Of a stretch of DNA of 64,000 nucleotides, positions 32,601-45,500 are shown in pieces. Origin of the DNA: Marisa cornuarietis (taxonomy: Eukaryota > Mollusca > Gastropoda > Architaenioglossa > Ampullariidae); NCBI GenBank assembly GCA_004794655.1, contig SMMW01000056.1, positions 2,269,501 through 2,333,500 on the forward strand, written 5' to 3'. Every line of letters begins with the position of its first letter. Within the stretch, counting starts at the first letter, position 1. Below the pieces are notes generated by a model that did no database searches, was not told the DNA's origin, and saw only the letters and a program-made list of their open reading frames with translations. A program made the position numbers and the translations under genes.

Positions 32601-35600
32601 CATCATGAGACTGCCACTATTTCGCTGCCCAAAATTCTAACTATAGGAATGTACACTAGCTCAAGTTTGTCAATGGGTTTCTGAGACTTATTCAAAAAGG
32701 TAGCATGTACACCAACCCTGCTGTGAAAAACCATTTGACCAAACTCGATGCAGAAAACTTGTACAGCATCTATTTTAGTACAGTGCTTACAAATTTTTAG
32801 AATGATTTTCAATTATCTGTGATTTTCGGTTATGGGCACCAGTCATGAAACTGGATAATTCAGGTTTCACTGTAGTATAAAACGATACATACCAGTTATT
32901 TTAATTATGGGATATAATTAGTTGACATAAACAATTTTTTCAGGGCACCTTTCTACTCCAAGAGGATCTGCATCTGAATTTAAATGTAAATTTCTTTATG
33001 CAGAACAACTCTGGAAATACTGATTTCAAAAGCAACACATGTTAATTTCCTTTCTACACAGTGTTGAGCCACTGATTACAGGACTAGACTTTGCATAAAC
33101 CTGTGTCAATATTTATTATTTTGCAATGTAATCGGATCAAGATGTAATGAGGTAGGAAGAGTTCTCCAGACTTTCACGCGAATTTCTAATGACCTAATGA
33201 AATTTTCTGTCTGCACCTACTATCAGTATTATTAGGTGGAGACAGTATCATAATACGTGTTATCTTAATCAAATGAGCACTATATAATACAAAAAAGGAA
33301 CGAAACTGCTAAGGATATTTCTCTTTTTTTTTTAACCAAGCTAAGGTGGTTACAGAAATCGGCTGCAATCAATGCCACCATATCAATAGCTTTATTATTT
33401 TTTAGTATGTCATTTGACACATGACATGTCACTTGCTTTATACGATAAAATGGTGCGGGAACCATTAAAGAGAATAACAATAGATTAACACATCTGAACA
33501 AATGAGAATAAAACATTTACCAAGCGTGTCCTTTTCGTTGGGCCAGTGGGTCTGCATGCAGATCTAAATCGAGGCGCTCTACTTCCTCTGCAACTTGTAT
33601 GAGAAACTGATAGCCTGCTGGCAGTTCTCCCTGGGTTGTTTGTTCTCCCTATTCTTGTTTTTCTCTTCGTATCATCCTTCTATGCATGTCTTTCACATAG
33701 TTCCTTACTTAGAGCTATTCGCATTCTTTTGGTGGGCTGACCATCTGGTTCATCTGTCTCCACCTCTGATGTATCCTTCAGTCTCTCACAGACATGACTA
33801 GCATCTTGGTAATTATCTGCATGGAAATGAATATTAAAAAGCAACCAAATTAGATTTGACAAATCAAGACCAAAAGTACTTTTTCTTTAATAATAATAAT
33901 ACACCTTTATAGTACAGCATCACAACCACAGTCACACTATCTGCACTGTAATGACATTACAAACATCTACGGGCTAGCATGGTATGTTAAAACAATTAGC
34001 CGAAGGTTAAAATATTTGTTTTAATGTTTGAACAGTCCAAGTATTATTATAATATCCTACCTTTCTCCTGCAGCACATATAGCAGTCCTTTTGATCATTA
34101 ATGCTAACATGCATCATAAATCTTTCTGCACAATTATGAATCACAAAAGAAATTGCACTTACTTAATGTCCTGTGGAGGCGAACTGTATATATCCGGCTT
34201 TTTGGCCCGTAAAATAAAGCTGGCATCTGCTTTCACAGATGATGGGAACCAATTGCAAAATCGGCGGCTGGCACCTTTAAATGCCAGTAGCCAGCTGTCT
34301 GGAACGACAGCTACTGGCCCTTTCAACCCTTCCTCTGCCTCCTCCAGGAACTCCACCACATGGAATAAGGCCATCTGCAGAAAAAAAAGCTCATGCAGCT
34401 TATAGGCATTCGAATATAAACATTCAAAGCCTATCTCTCCACACACATCACTATTCTATAGAATTTATCAAACAAAAACATCTTTAGCAATCATTATCAA
34501 GCACATCCAGATTTTTCTCATAGAATTACCACCTAACCTGATGAAAATTTTTAATGAGACCAGCATCATTAAAAACTATAGCCTTCAAAAAATTACCACT
34601 AATAACAGAATAGAAATGTGTAAAGCAAGCATAAATAAACTATGTATGTGTAAAGCATATTTGCACTGATAATTCAAATGCAGGTGTTAAACACACCATA
34701 CCATGGTACATTTTAGTGCTGATTACAATCTATAAGCTCTTGCACTACACATACTTAACAAGATTTACAGTATATAGGCCTACCTTTTAGTACTGTGGGA
34801 AGTGTCACTCTCTGATTCACACTGATCTTCCTGATCTAAATCATCAAGAAAAGAAATCCATTCTATTTTATCTGTTTGACTTATTTTCTCTAGATTCTGC
34901 GGAGCTGAAACCGATAACGTATGGATGCTAACATGTCCCGATGAGTTATCACCCGTTAGATCGTAATAGCAATTTATTTGAGGAAATGCTGCAGACAGCT
35001 CCGAATTCTCTGCAACATTAACTGTTAAAGAATTATTAAATTGCAAGAGTTCAGAACTGTGCTGCCCAACCTCTTCTTCTGTCTGGAAAACCAGCATTTA
35101 TAGCGTTCATGTACATGTTCTCTTTAACTTCTGCTCTAATTTTTCTTCTCATAGCATAATCGTCATTCTCCACCATCACCTCAGCAACCACGTTTGGAAA
35201 AGACTGAAGATCCCTCATTTGTTTATTTACGACAGACATAAACAAATTAGCACCATTTCTGTCTTTATCATTTTTTACTTTCCTGTTGTTTTATTTTTTT
35301 CTTCTCTTCTGTTATTGCTTCGCAATGAACATTCTTTTGAATGGATACCTGCTCAATATAAATTGACATCATCATCATCAATATTCTGCATTAAATTTGG
35401 ACATTGCTGGGATTAAAATCTAAATAACTATAGCTAAACTTTATATACGTACTGTTATCGAAGAGTCGGACAGATCAGCAGCTGGAGATACTCAATTTTC
35501 AGTTGCTGTAGCAGAAAGGAATGAAAATGTGAAGCAACAATAATTTAAAGATGGCGGGCATGCCACACGCGTGTTTCCGGGCGCTGCGTGTGCCACGCAT

Positions 35601-38600
35601 TGGCTGAACAGCAACATGGGCGCACTGTTCCACTGGGCGTTGAGACGGGCAAAACGGTATAGGCCGGCATACGGTTCAAGCCAGGGCGAGCGCACGCTGC
35701 GCGCGCAGTCTCAATGCCGTAAACATGACTGAACTCGAGATAGAACAGGGCTTTCGCAGGCTATGTCGGTGAACTTTGTCGACGCCCATGCCGTTTCGGC
35801 TTACCTGTGCTACTAGGGACATTGTGGATCAGTTTTTGATTTCCGTGAGTGAAGTTAAATTCACACAGTTTTAAAGCACAATCTTATTATAGGCTGTTTT
35901 AGAGGAGGATAGGATTTCAGTATTAGCTGCTTAGTGAGTGTGGAGTTCGTCTGGTTGTGGATATGAACACCAACACACACACGACCAATATCGCACAAGC
36001 AACCCGTAACCTTCGCTTAGAACGAGTATATTTAAAACTGACCCAAACCAAATGCAAATCCAACAATTTGAGAATAAGAACTAATAACGATTACTGCACA
36101 ATGAGAATTTGATCAGACCTGATGGTTTCAGTCAAAATGTCCTGATTACAAACGAGAAAATATTCTAACACAGGTGAGCCCAACCTACGGCCCGATGGCT
36201 CGCCCATTTTGGCTTATGACTGATTTCTTTCTAACCAAATCTTACGCCTTGGTATGTCGCTGCATAATTTCATTATTAACACATGATTCTGGCAAAACTG
36301 CCATTTTCTGGCCTGCGAGAGTTTATATCATGTCGAGTGCGACCCACAAGGTTGGGCACCACTCTACCTCAAATAAATGTCCGACGCACGTGTGACCTGC
36401 GATGGCGCAAGAATGTTTGTCGATCAGTTCTGTTCTACAGTTTAAACAATGACAAGCATCTGTCGCCTGCTGATCACTTACCACAAATATTTTCAGAGAG
36501 AACGAAGCCTGCAGGACATGTCTGCTTTGAACTGGCGACAATCTTGTTCTTCTGAAGAACCGTCCCCGGCATCTGCAGGTATAAACGACATCAAGTGTCT
36601 TTCTGTAATACACTGCTTTCATTTGAGACTAAACATCAAAACTTGTCTGATAAGCACCATCTACTTCTGTCTGGGTGGTCGGGTGTCTGCCACTCAGCAT
36701 GCAGATGTCAAATTGGGCTGTGTGTGTGTGTGTGTGTGTGTGTTCAAGCTTGTGAGTAATCTATGACAAAAGCTGGTTCACAGACCACGTGATCAAAGAT
36801 ATTGGTGTGCATGGCAGTCTGCAGCAATAACTCCTCGGGTGCCACCAGGCTTCCGTTTGATGTAGACATTTCAGTCCTGTAACAAGAAACGAAATTTTTT
36901 TTATCCTGCTGCTGCTGGTGGTGGTGGTGGTGGTGGTGGTGGTGGTGATGCTGATGGTGATGCTGATGATAATCTCTTGTTAATGCAAGTGGTAGTGCCA
37001 TTACTGCACACTAAAGTGCATGATAGTGCTATCATTGAACATCAGTATCCGCTAGCGCTGTTAAAATGTTTATTAGTGTTGCAAATACACAGTAGTGTCC
37101 CTGATGGTGCTGTTAGTGCAATAGAATGTTTAATAGTTCTCCAATACACAGTATAGCGTCTCTGATGGTGCTGTTAGTGCAGATTAGCGAGGGCACGACT
37201 AACACTCACGGCAGGTTGTCGAAGCGTAACTCGCTGTTGATGACGTAGGCGGTGTAGCTCTCGCACCACGCGGACACGTAGACGTTGGAGCACGCGAGGT
37301 CCACGCACACATCGTCTACATTCAGGCGCTGCACCCGGGTAGACAGGTGTGTGCTGACCTCACGAGCCTGGTCATCCGTGCAGACAACCAGCAGAGTGTA
37401 GGTGAGAGTTACCGTCACTGTGGCCGAGGGCGCTGGAGATTCTAATAAAATACAATCAGATGAAGGGAAATAAAGCCAAAAACCAACCAAAATAAAGTGT
37501 TTACCAAGCAAAAACCACCAAATTGACAAAGAAAGTGGTTCGAAATACGATGGAGGAGTGGTCTTACAGGACTGGATTTGCGCTTATGTGAAACTGTATT
37601 GGCGGCGTGGTTTTGAGCTGTTTGAAACATGTCAAGACTATGAAGCTTAAAAACAGATTTGGAATACTTCAGCCAGGACAGCACAAATGCAAATATTAAC
37701 CTCCATTTGCTTTGTATTTGGTTTAATAGAAATCGATTTCACTTTCAGTTACTAATTAGACACTAATTAATGGCAGATGAAAATATTAACAAATAAAGGA
37801 TGTAAGGTGGTTTTAATTTCTGGTGTCGGCAATGATTAAGAAACTGCTGATAAAATGACTTGCTACGGAAAGTACTAGAACCTCATTGCTATAAGGACGA
37901 TAAAAGCTTTGCAGTGATACAGAATAAGAACAATAAACACTTCAATAAACACGATTTTTTTTTTAGAAATAAAGTATACGAACCTGTGCAGTTGTCGCGA
38001 TCCGTTGCTGCTGTTGATGATGTGGCTGTTCTGTCGGGACACGCGATGCAAGTTGATTGTCCGCTGCCATCTTGGTACTGACCAGTCGGACAGGCCAGGC
38101 ACTGCTGCTGTCCCTGCTGGGGTTGGTAATGTCCCACGGGGCAGGGAAGACACGTGTCCTCACCTGCTGAGTGTTGTCCGGGAGGACACGGCGTACACGA
38201 GGCTTGGCCAGGTAACTTTTGAATCCAGCCTGCGGGACAGTCTGAGCACAAGTCCTGCCCCGAGACATTTTGAAATTGGCCAGTTGGACACAAGGTGCAA
38301 ACCTCCTGACCAGACATGTTTTGATACTGACCAGCTAGACACGGAACGCAGCTGGTTTGCCCAGAAGTGTTTTGATAATAACCAACAGAACATGCAACAC
38401 ACGAAGACTGACCAGGCATGTCTTGATATTGACCAGCAGGACATACGATACAAGAAGATTGACCAGCTGTATTCTGATACTGACCTGTTGGACACGGAGT
38501 GCAGCTTGTTTGCCCGGAAATATTTTGATACTGACCAGCAGGGCATGCAATACACGAAGACTGTCCAGACATGTCTTGATATTGACCAGAAGGACACAAA

Positions 38601-39616
38601 TTACACGAAGACTGACCAGATGTGTTCTGATACTGACCTGCATCACACAGGTCACACGACGCTTCACCTGGGCTCACCTGGTAAAGACCCTTAGAGCAAG
38701 GGAGACAAGAAGCTTGTCCAGTCATGTTCTGAAACTGACCATGGGGACAGGGGTCACAGGAGATCTGGCCTGTCATGGTTTGATACTGACCGACTGGACA
38801 AGCAAAACACGAGAATTGGCTAGATTGCTGTTGGTAGTGACCAGCAGGACAAGGAATACAGGATATTTGACCACTCTGATTTTGGTACTGACCAGGAAGG
38901 CAAGAAGTACAGGATATCTGACCAATCTGATTTTGATACTGACCAGCAGAACAAGGGTTACACGATATCTGACCACTCTGACTTTGGTACGTACCAGGAG
39001 GACAAGAGGTACAGGATATCTGACCACTTTGATTTTGATACTGGCCAGGAGGACAAGAGGTACAGGATATCTGACCACTTTGATTTTGATGCTGACCAAT
39101 GGAACAAGGAACGCAATCAATTTGTCCTGATTTATTTTGGTACTGGCCAGGGGGGCAAGTTGTACAGGATATCTGACCACTCTGACTTTGGTACTGACCA
39201 GCTGGACAAGAAGTACAGGATATTTGTCCACTTTGACTTTGATATTGACCAGGAGGACAAGGAATGCAATCAGTTTGTCCTGAATTATTTTGGTACTGAC
39301 CAGCAGGACATGCGTCACAGGAGTCTGCGTATGGCGATGACTGGTGTTTACCAGGGGGACAACCCATACACTGCTGCCGAGCTGTATCGAAATACTGCCC
39401 TGATAAACAATCTGCAAAATGAAAGAAAGACGATGACAGAAAACAAAAAAGAAAAAAATGAGAGAGAGAGAGATCAAGACAAAAAATAAAAAATAAGCAA
39501 AACGAGAGAATGAAGACACAAAGCTAATGATGGTGTCAGTCTAATTACATCAATCATTGTGATGATTTTATACGGAGAAAAGTCCGACTTGTCGTCGGAA
39601 TCTTACCATCCGACAC

Positions 39617-39650
<34 letters not shown>

Positions 39651-42558
39651 CGTGCATCTTTCTCAATCTCTCACCTTGTCTTAAATAACTGGACTTATCA
39701 TGGTGACTAGGAGTGATTAAACGGTTATAAAAAAAAGAAAAAGAATAAATACGAAAAATGGAACAACATGAAGGAAACTCTTCTTGTATATGAAAATGAT
39801 CTCAGCTACAGAAATCTGTTTAGGAATTATTAGACTAAATGTAGTAGCATTAATGATGAGGGGAGGCTGAGGAAGAGGAGGAGAACAATAATAGACATTT
39901 TTAGTTTATTTAAATTCAGTTTGTCCAGTATGATGTGTCTTTACTCAGTTAACATGTGTACCTTTAATTGCATTCTGGGAAAATAGACATTTGTTGCACC
40001 GTGAAATTAATTTATGAGTAGCTGTATTTAATGTGTTTATCGTATTTATAGAGTTCATCATGCCACGACTAGCTTTTCCTGACTAAATGTACCCCTTGAC
40101 GCACTTTCCCCTCTTATTCTATGTACCTCCACTTCCTTCTTCTATCTCTCTCCGCCTGTCACTAGTACAGTGAGGATTGACTGTCCTGGGTTCAGATCTC
40201 GTCTAGGGCACGCTGTAGCATCTGTTATACAAGCCCGGCTGTTTTCCCATGATACAGCCTTAGTTGCTGGCTCGGGGTTAAATACCCACTTCTCTCTCTC
40301 TTACTCTGTTTCTTAAGTATCTTAATTTTTCACATACAGCGATGGTAGCAGCTGTAATTAACAATCAGGAACTGCCCAGCTTAACGTCAACAACAAGCAA
40401 CACCATCTCACATTTAAATCAAATCATCACCAACCATATCCCCAAGCAATCACGACTCAGACCCTGTAGCGTACAAGGGGGTACAGCAGTTGAGTATTGT
40501 TTTGTTTGACACACAGGTGTGCCTTGGTTTGACACTGCCACGCTGGAAGTCACGAGAACTTGAAAGTCTCGGTTTTTACCTTATTTCACGTGCGAGCAGA
40601 GCAGAGCTCCATCCGTCCAGGTGGTTAGGGTGTCTTGTTTTTCTGTCGCTGTCATGCGAGTTGCATGAGAAAATTGAGGTTTTGGATATTTTAAAATTTT
40701 ATATGTGGGGCGGGCTTAGCTCACCTTGTGGCGATGTAAACAAGGGTGGGTATATTAGACCCGACATTTAGCAAGTAGGAGAATGCTCGATTTGGACGAT
40801 GGATATTCCGGCAATCCTGGTGTGTTGCTTGCTGTGTGCTGTCACTGACGGGGGGGTGCAGTCTTCATTCAGGCCTACCAGTCGTCATACTGTATGTCGA
40901 CGTGAGGCGCTAGAGAGAGCGCTGGTTAGTGACAAGAGTTGTCACCGTACTTACTGGTATTCAAGCCGAGGGCTGTGATTCTACTACCGGTACAGTACAG
41001 AAAGAACTTTTGCTGAAATCTGGATACAGGCGTCTGAGAACCTATCTGACGTAAACAAGAGGGACTCCGCCGAGAGCGTGGAAGGCTGTGGGAAACTACG
41101 GGTTTTGACGGCTGGAGCTGGCGTATAGACGGGCCTGTGATTCGGCAAAAGACGAGTGAAAGGGTGTCCGCGTATCTCCAAGGTTGGGGAGGAGCATCCG
41201 ATACAGAGAGGCTGAATGACTGACTTGCGTGGGGGCGATATCCTACAGACGATATCCGAAGTTTCCGGAGGTCCACTGACGTGAGGCAGAGGCATGAGCT
41301 TCCGATGATCTAACACCAGAAGAACATCCCCAACGAAGTAAGACTTTGATTAAGGTAGAGTGACGCACCAGATGTCCTCCCTGTATAACTCATACGTGAG
41401 GAGTTGCTAAAATATTTGTAAAAAGAAATAACTTGAACTTTAAAAGAAAAAGGGTCAAGTGGAGAACTTTGTGTTTGCGCTTCGGGTCCAGAGTGGGAAG
41501 AAATTAAGCACGCGTAGGAAGACGGATAGGTTATCCTTACTGAGGAGGTGATAAGGCCTAGGGTGTGCTACCCATTCTGACTCTGTTGTTAGAACCAAGT
41601 ATTTGTGTGTTGGTGCCGAGGGCACTGTCGCTGAAAGACATTTCTTCATATTTTTGTTTTGATATACCTGTTAGACACTATTGTTTGTCAACAATTGCTC
41701 CTTGTGTATGCCTATTTATTGTTTACGTCAGCTTGAGCGGCGTAATAATTACAGAAAGAGAGGGATTTTCAGGCTACGTCTAGCCGTGAGAGTTTAAAGA
41801 AATGCTAAATATCATGTTTGACTAACTGCTCGTGTTAACTACTGATGCTTTGCCTTGTATAGAGCAGTACTGAGCATATTTCTTTGTGTATTTAAATTGT
41901 GAATTTTGTGGTCAATAAGTATTTGTCTCTTTGAGGGACGTTCTACACCAGAGTGGTCATTTGTTGATTGTGTTGAGTTAACGAATGCGCGTGTCTGCGG
42001 ATGACTCGTCGTGTGTATGCGGGTGATCCGTGACAGACCCGCAGACAATCACAATTCATTCGCACACGTTGGTGTTCAGATTAATATTTAACGAGTTAAA
42101 GTAGCGAAATAATCAAGAACAACAAATGATAGTCATACTTGAAGTGCATTTGACCCCCGCATCTTCATCGTGACGACAGTTGTGAGTTGCCCATCGTGAA
42201 GCATTACAATTTGCTAGAGTTGCCTCGCTTCCTGTGCAGGTTACATCATCGAGATTTATTGGGTCTGTGCCCCACCCATAGGCAGCACAACACACAGGCT
42301 GCACACAAGACATAAACATGTCCGCAGTTTATTCAAGTTACCTTAAAATGAACGAATGCCGGAGTCAAACATTTATCAAGAACATCGACAGTGTTTTGAC
42401 AGAAATATCGACAAAAGATGATTGAGTATCAATAGATTAATAATAAATGATGAATGAGCATCAGAAGATTAATAACTCTTCCTCCTCCTCCTCCTCTTCC
42501 CCCCCCCACACACACACACTAAATGCATGTACGCAAATCTTCCTCCTCCTCATCATCA

Positions 42559-42589
<31 letters not shown>

Positions 42590-45500
42590 TATCATCACGT
42601 GAAGTCTAATCGCACTAGCAGACGGATTGACATCTGGAGCAGCTGATATGAAGGAATCATTCTCACCTGTCCTCTCTGTCCCAGCCCTAGCTGCCGACAC
42701 ACAACACTGGTGTCATTGTCGTCCCAGAGGTCGTCACACACGGTGCCCCAAGGGTCAGTCCAAGACCTCCTGACTTCAACCCGTCCTTCCCGAGGTGAAC
42801 TTCCATTGACGAGTCTGACAAAGACACCTGCAACAAACATACCATTAACAAGTTGACAAACACATCGGTGAGAATTATACCAAATATACGGAAGTACAGT
42901 GCCATGATCATCCTAATAATGTACTGACAATGTGTAACACGGGGCTACTCGGTGCTTGTTGTAGCGATGTCTCTCGTCACGCCTCTGTAGCGATCAAACT
43001 TTTCAAAGAAGCAGAAAGGAGAACAAAACAACCAGACAAAAATAGAATCCCGTCTTTTGAGACAAAACAGACTGATAAAGAGATGGTTGGAGGGAGAAAA
43101 TTTGTGTTTTAGGCTGAGCCAGCAACTAAGACTATATCACTATATCACGGCAAGGCAGCCAGCCGTGTAAACAGATGCCACATACAGAGAAAGAACAGCG
43201 TGTCCAAGACGAGAGCTGAACCGAGGACGGTGACCGGACACTTAATCCCCAGACATTTAATCCCCGACACTTGGTAACCGGTCGTTTCGACTAAGGTTGA
43301 TTCGACTAGGGTCAGTTCGACTGACGGTCGAGTCGTCTATATGACACATGAAATGCTGTAGGACTCGGACCGCTTGATGACAGCCTGCCTGCTCGCAACT
43401 CTCACTTCAACTTTCGTTATAAGGTGCATCGGGGAGGGGGGTTACGTTGTCTTATGCTGTACCCGCCTTACGTGTGGTTGCACCCCTGTACGGCGCTGTG
43501 CTGGTTTCCATTAATTTGTTCATTCTGTAGGGATGTTTATTTGTATGTGTTATCTTGACATTATTTTTGGCAGTGTTCGTCCTTTCTTCTTCTCTCTTAC
43601 AATTTTCTTTCATCGTTAATAAACGCGTGTTCTTTACTGTTCCCACGTGTGCGCGTCACGTTTTAAACTTAGGGACGGTTGGATGCGTCGCCAGCATCGG
43701 GCGTTTGAGTGTTTGTTGAGTCTGTGTGACAATTAGCACTATTTACACGATAGATTTAAATCGTTTATTAACATTCAAATCACTTCAATTTTTTTCCATT
43801 TCATGCATCCTATAGATGACTCGGCCGTTAGACGAAACGGCTTAGTCGAACCGACCTTAGTCGAACTGACCCTAGTCGAAACGACCGTTAGTCGAACTGA
43901 CCCTAGTCGAAACGACCCTAGTCAAATCGACCGGGAACCCGACACTTAGTCCCCTAGACATTTAATCCCTAGGCACTTACTCCCCAGACACTTAATCCTC
44001 AAAAATGCCCCCAAATCGCGACACAACACTCAAAATGGCTCCAACATTGACTTTAATAGCTCACACGATCTTTAACTAATGTTATAGATGTTGAAGTTAA
44101 GTATTACATGTATTTTAATTGTCAAACTTATTTTGATGTTTACATGAAAATAGTTATTTGAATTACATTTTTCATCCATTTCATAATTTTTTGAGTTGAA
44201 ATTTTATTTTGAGGATTAAGTGTCGGGGATTAAGTGTCTGGGGATTAAAAGTCTAGGGGATTAAGTGTCTGGGGATTAAGTGTCGGGGATTAAGTGTCTG
44301 GGGATTTAAAGTCTAGGGGATTAAGTGTCGGGGATTAAGTGTCTGGGGATTAAGTGTCGGGGATTAAGTGTCTGGGGATTAAAAGTCTAGGGGGATTAAG
44401 TGTCGGGGATTAAATGTCGGGATTAAGTGTCTGGGGATTAAGTGTTTGGGATTCCCGAGGACAGCCAACCCTCACTGTGTTGGTGACAGGCGCTAATGTA
44501 GTTATGATGTGAAAAAATGAGTCGAAAGTAAAATCAACCTTTTGTTCTTGTGCGCTTTTCAGTTGGATACACGTGAAATATGAGAACTGACATTGCTACA
44601 TAGAAGGAAGAATACAAAATACGGAGAAATTAGGACTGGTTACCTCCTATGACAGCAGATTGACCACTGACTCCTCGATTCGCAAACCAAAGATTCTGAA
44701 AAAGACAGAAAAGTTACACATCGTAAGAAAGGGACATGTGATGAGGGGCAATCATTCATGTGAAGATGTTGGTAGGTGCAGCCATACCTATTCATACACT
44801 TACAGGCAGGGCCGTGCTTAGGGGCAGGCGGACGAGGCATCTGCCTAGGGCCCCGCGCTTTTGATTAATATGGTAACTGCATTTTGGCCCGACTGCCTAA
44901 GCACTTCTGATCGAGACTTCTTGGTAATGAAAGGTGCTAAAAGCATTGAAGATATGGAATTTCCGAGAGACCGTGAAACAAAACGCAGGTTTTCAATGAA
45001 CTACCTGAAGAGAAGCTAACCAAATGGACAAATTGGGAATCGTCAATGGCTGGTGTACCCCTAATCGAAGGACTGCGTCTTCTGTTTCTACTGCAAGCTG
45101 TTTGCAAACACACATTCCGCTTTAGCGTCTGATGGATTCCGTGATTAGAAAAATACAAGCGTGCGTCTTTCTGAGCATGAAAGATCAAAATCTCACAGGG
45201 GGAAAGCTGTGAGTTATCAAGCTGGAAACGTTTATGATGCATTGGTCAAACTGTCAGAAGAAACGAACGATCCAAAAACTCGGAGTGAAACTGAATCACT
45301 TGCTAACGAGCTGAAGAATTTCAAATTCCTTATTTCCTTGTGCTTCTGGTATGACTTGTTGTTTCGAATAAACAGGGTCAGTAAAGAACTTCAAGGTCTG
45401 ACATTTTTCAGATGCACTAAATGGCTTGGGGGCATTTGCACATGGCTGACAGATTATCGTCAAAATGGATTTTCAAGCTCTCTGATTAACGAAAGAGAAA

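Larger units (their letters stand above)
43229..44454. mobile_element. DNA transposon-like element inserted in a SINE, with 8-bp target duplication
   Basis: The insertion is flanked by CCGAGGAC on both sides (43221-43228 and 44455-44462). Its ends share ACACTTAATCCCC as inverted repeats. The right third (44215-44454) is a long array of GGGGATTAAGTGTC-type units while the left has only a few in inverse orientation. There is no coding capacity. Eight-base duplications fit hAT or P-type families; the family is otherwise unknown to me. Confidence 0.75.

Noticed and set aside
32603..32812. Minus-strand ORF of 69 codons
   Set aside because: It falls inside the Tigger-like element and shows no clear transposase motif.
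36744..37001. Poly-histidine protein
   Set aside because: The histidine run comes from an intronic (GGT)n tract upstream of the receptor B exon 36786-36876; only the part after the acceptor is coding.
37875..38667. Additional minus-strand ORFs in other frames of the receptor B array
   Set aside because: Off-frame readings of the 51-bp repeat, lacking the regular cysteines.
38005..39130. Long plus-strand ORFs opposite the receptor B repeat exon
   Set aside because: They are the antisense of a 51-bp (multiple of three) tandem repeat, so open frames on the other strand are expected. The minus frame has the cysteine pattern, splice sites and paralogue.
44215..44454. CRISPR-like array
   Set aside because: Units are contiguous and imperfect with no unique spacers, and the genome is animal-like.
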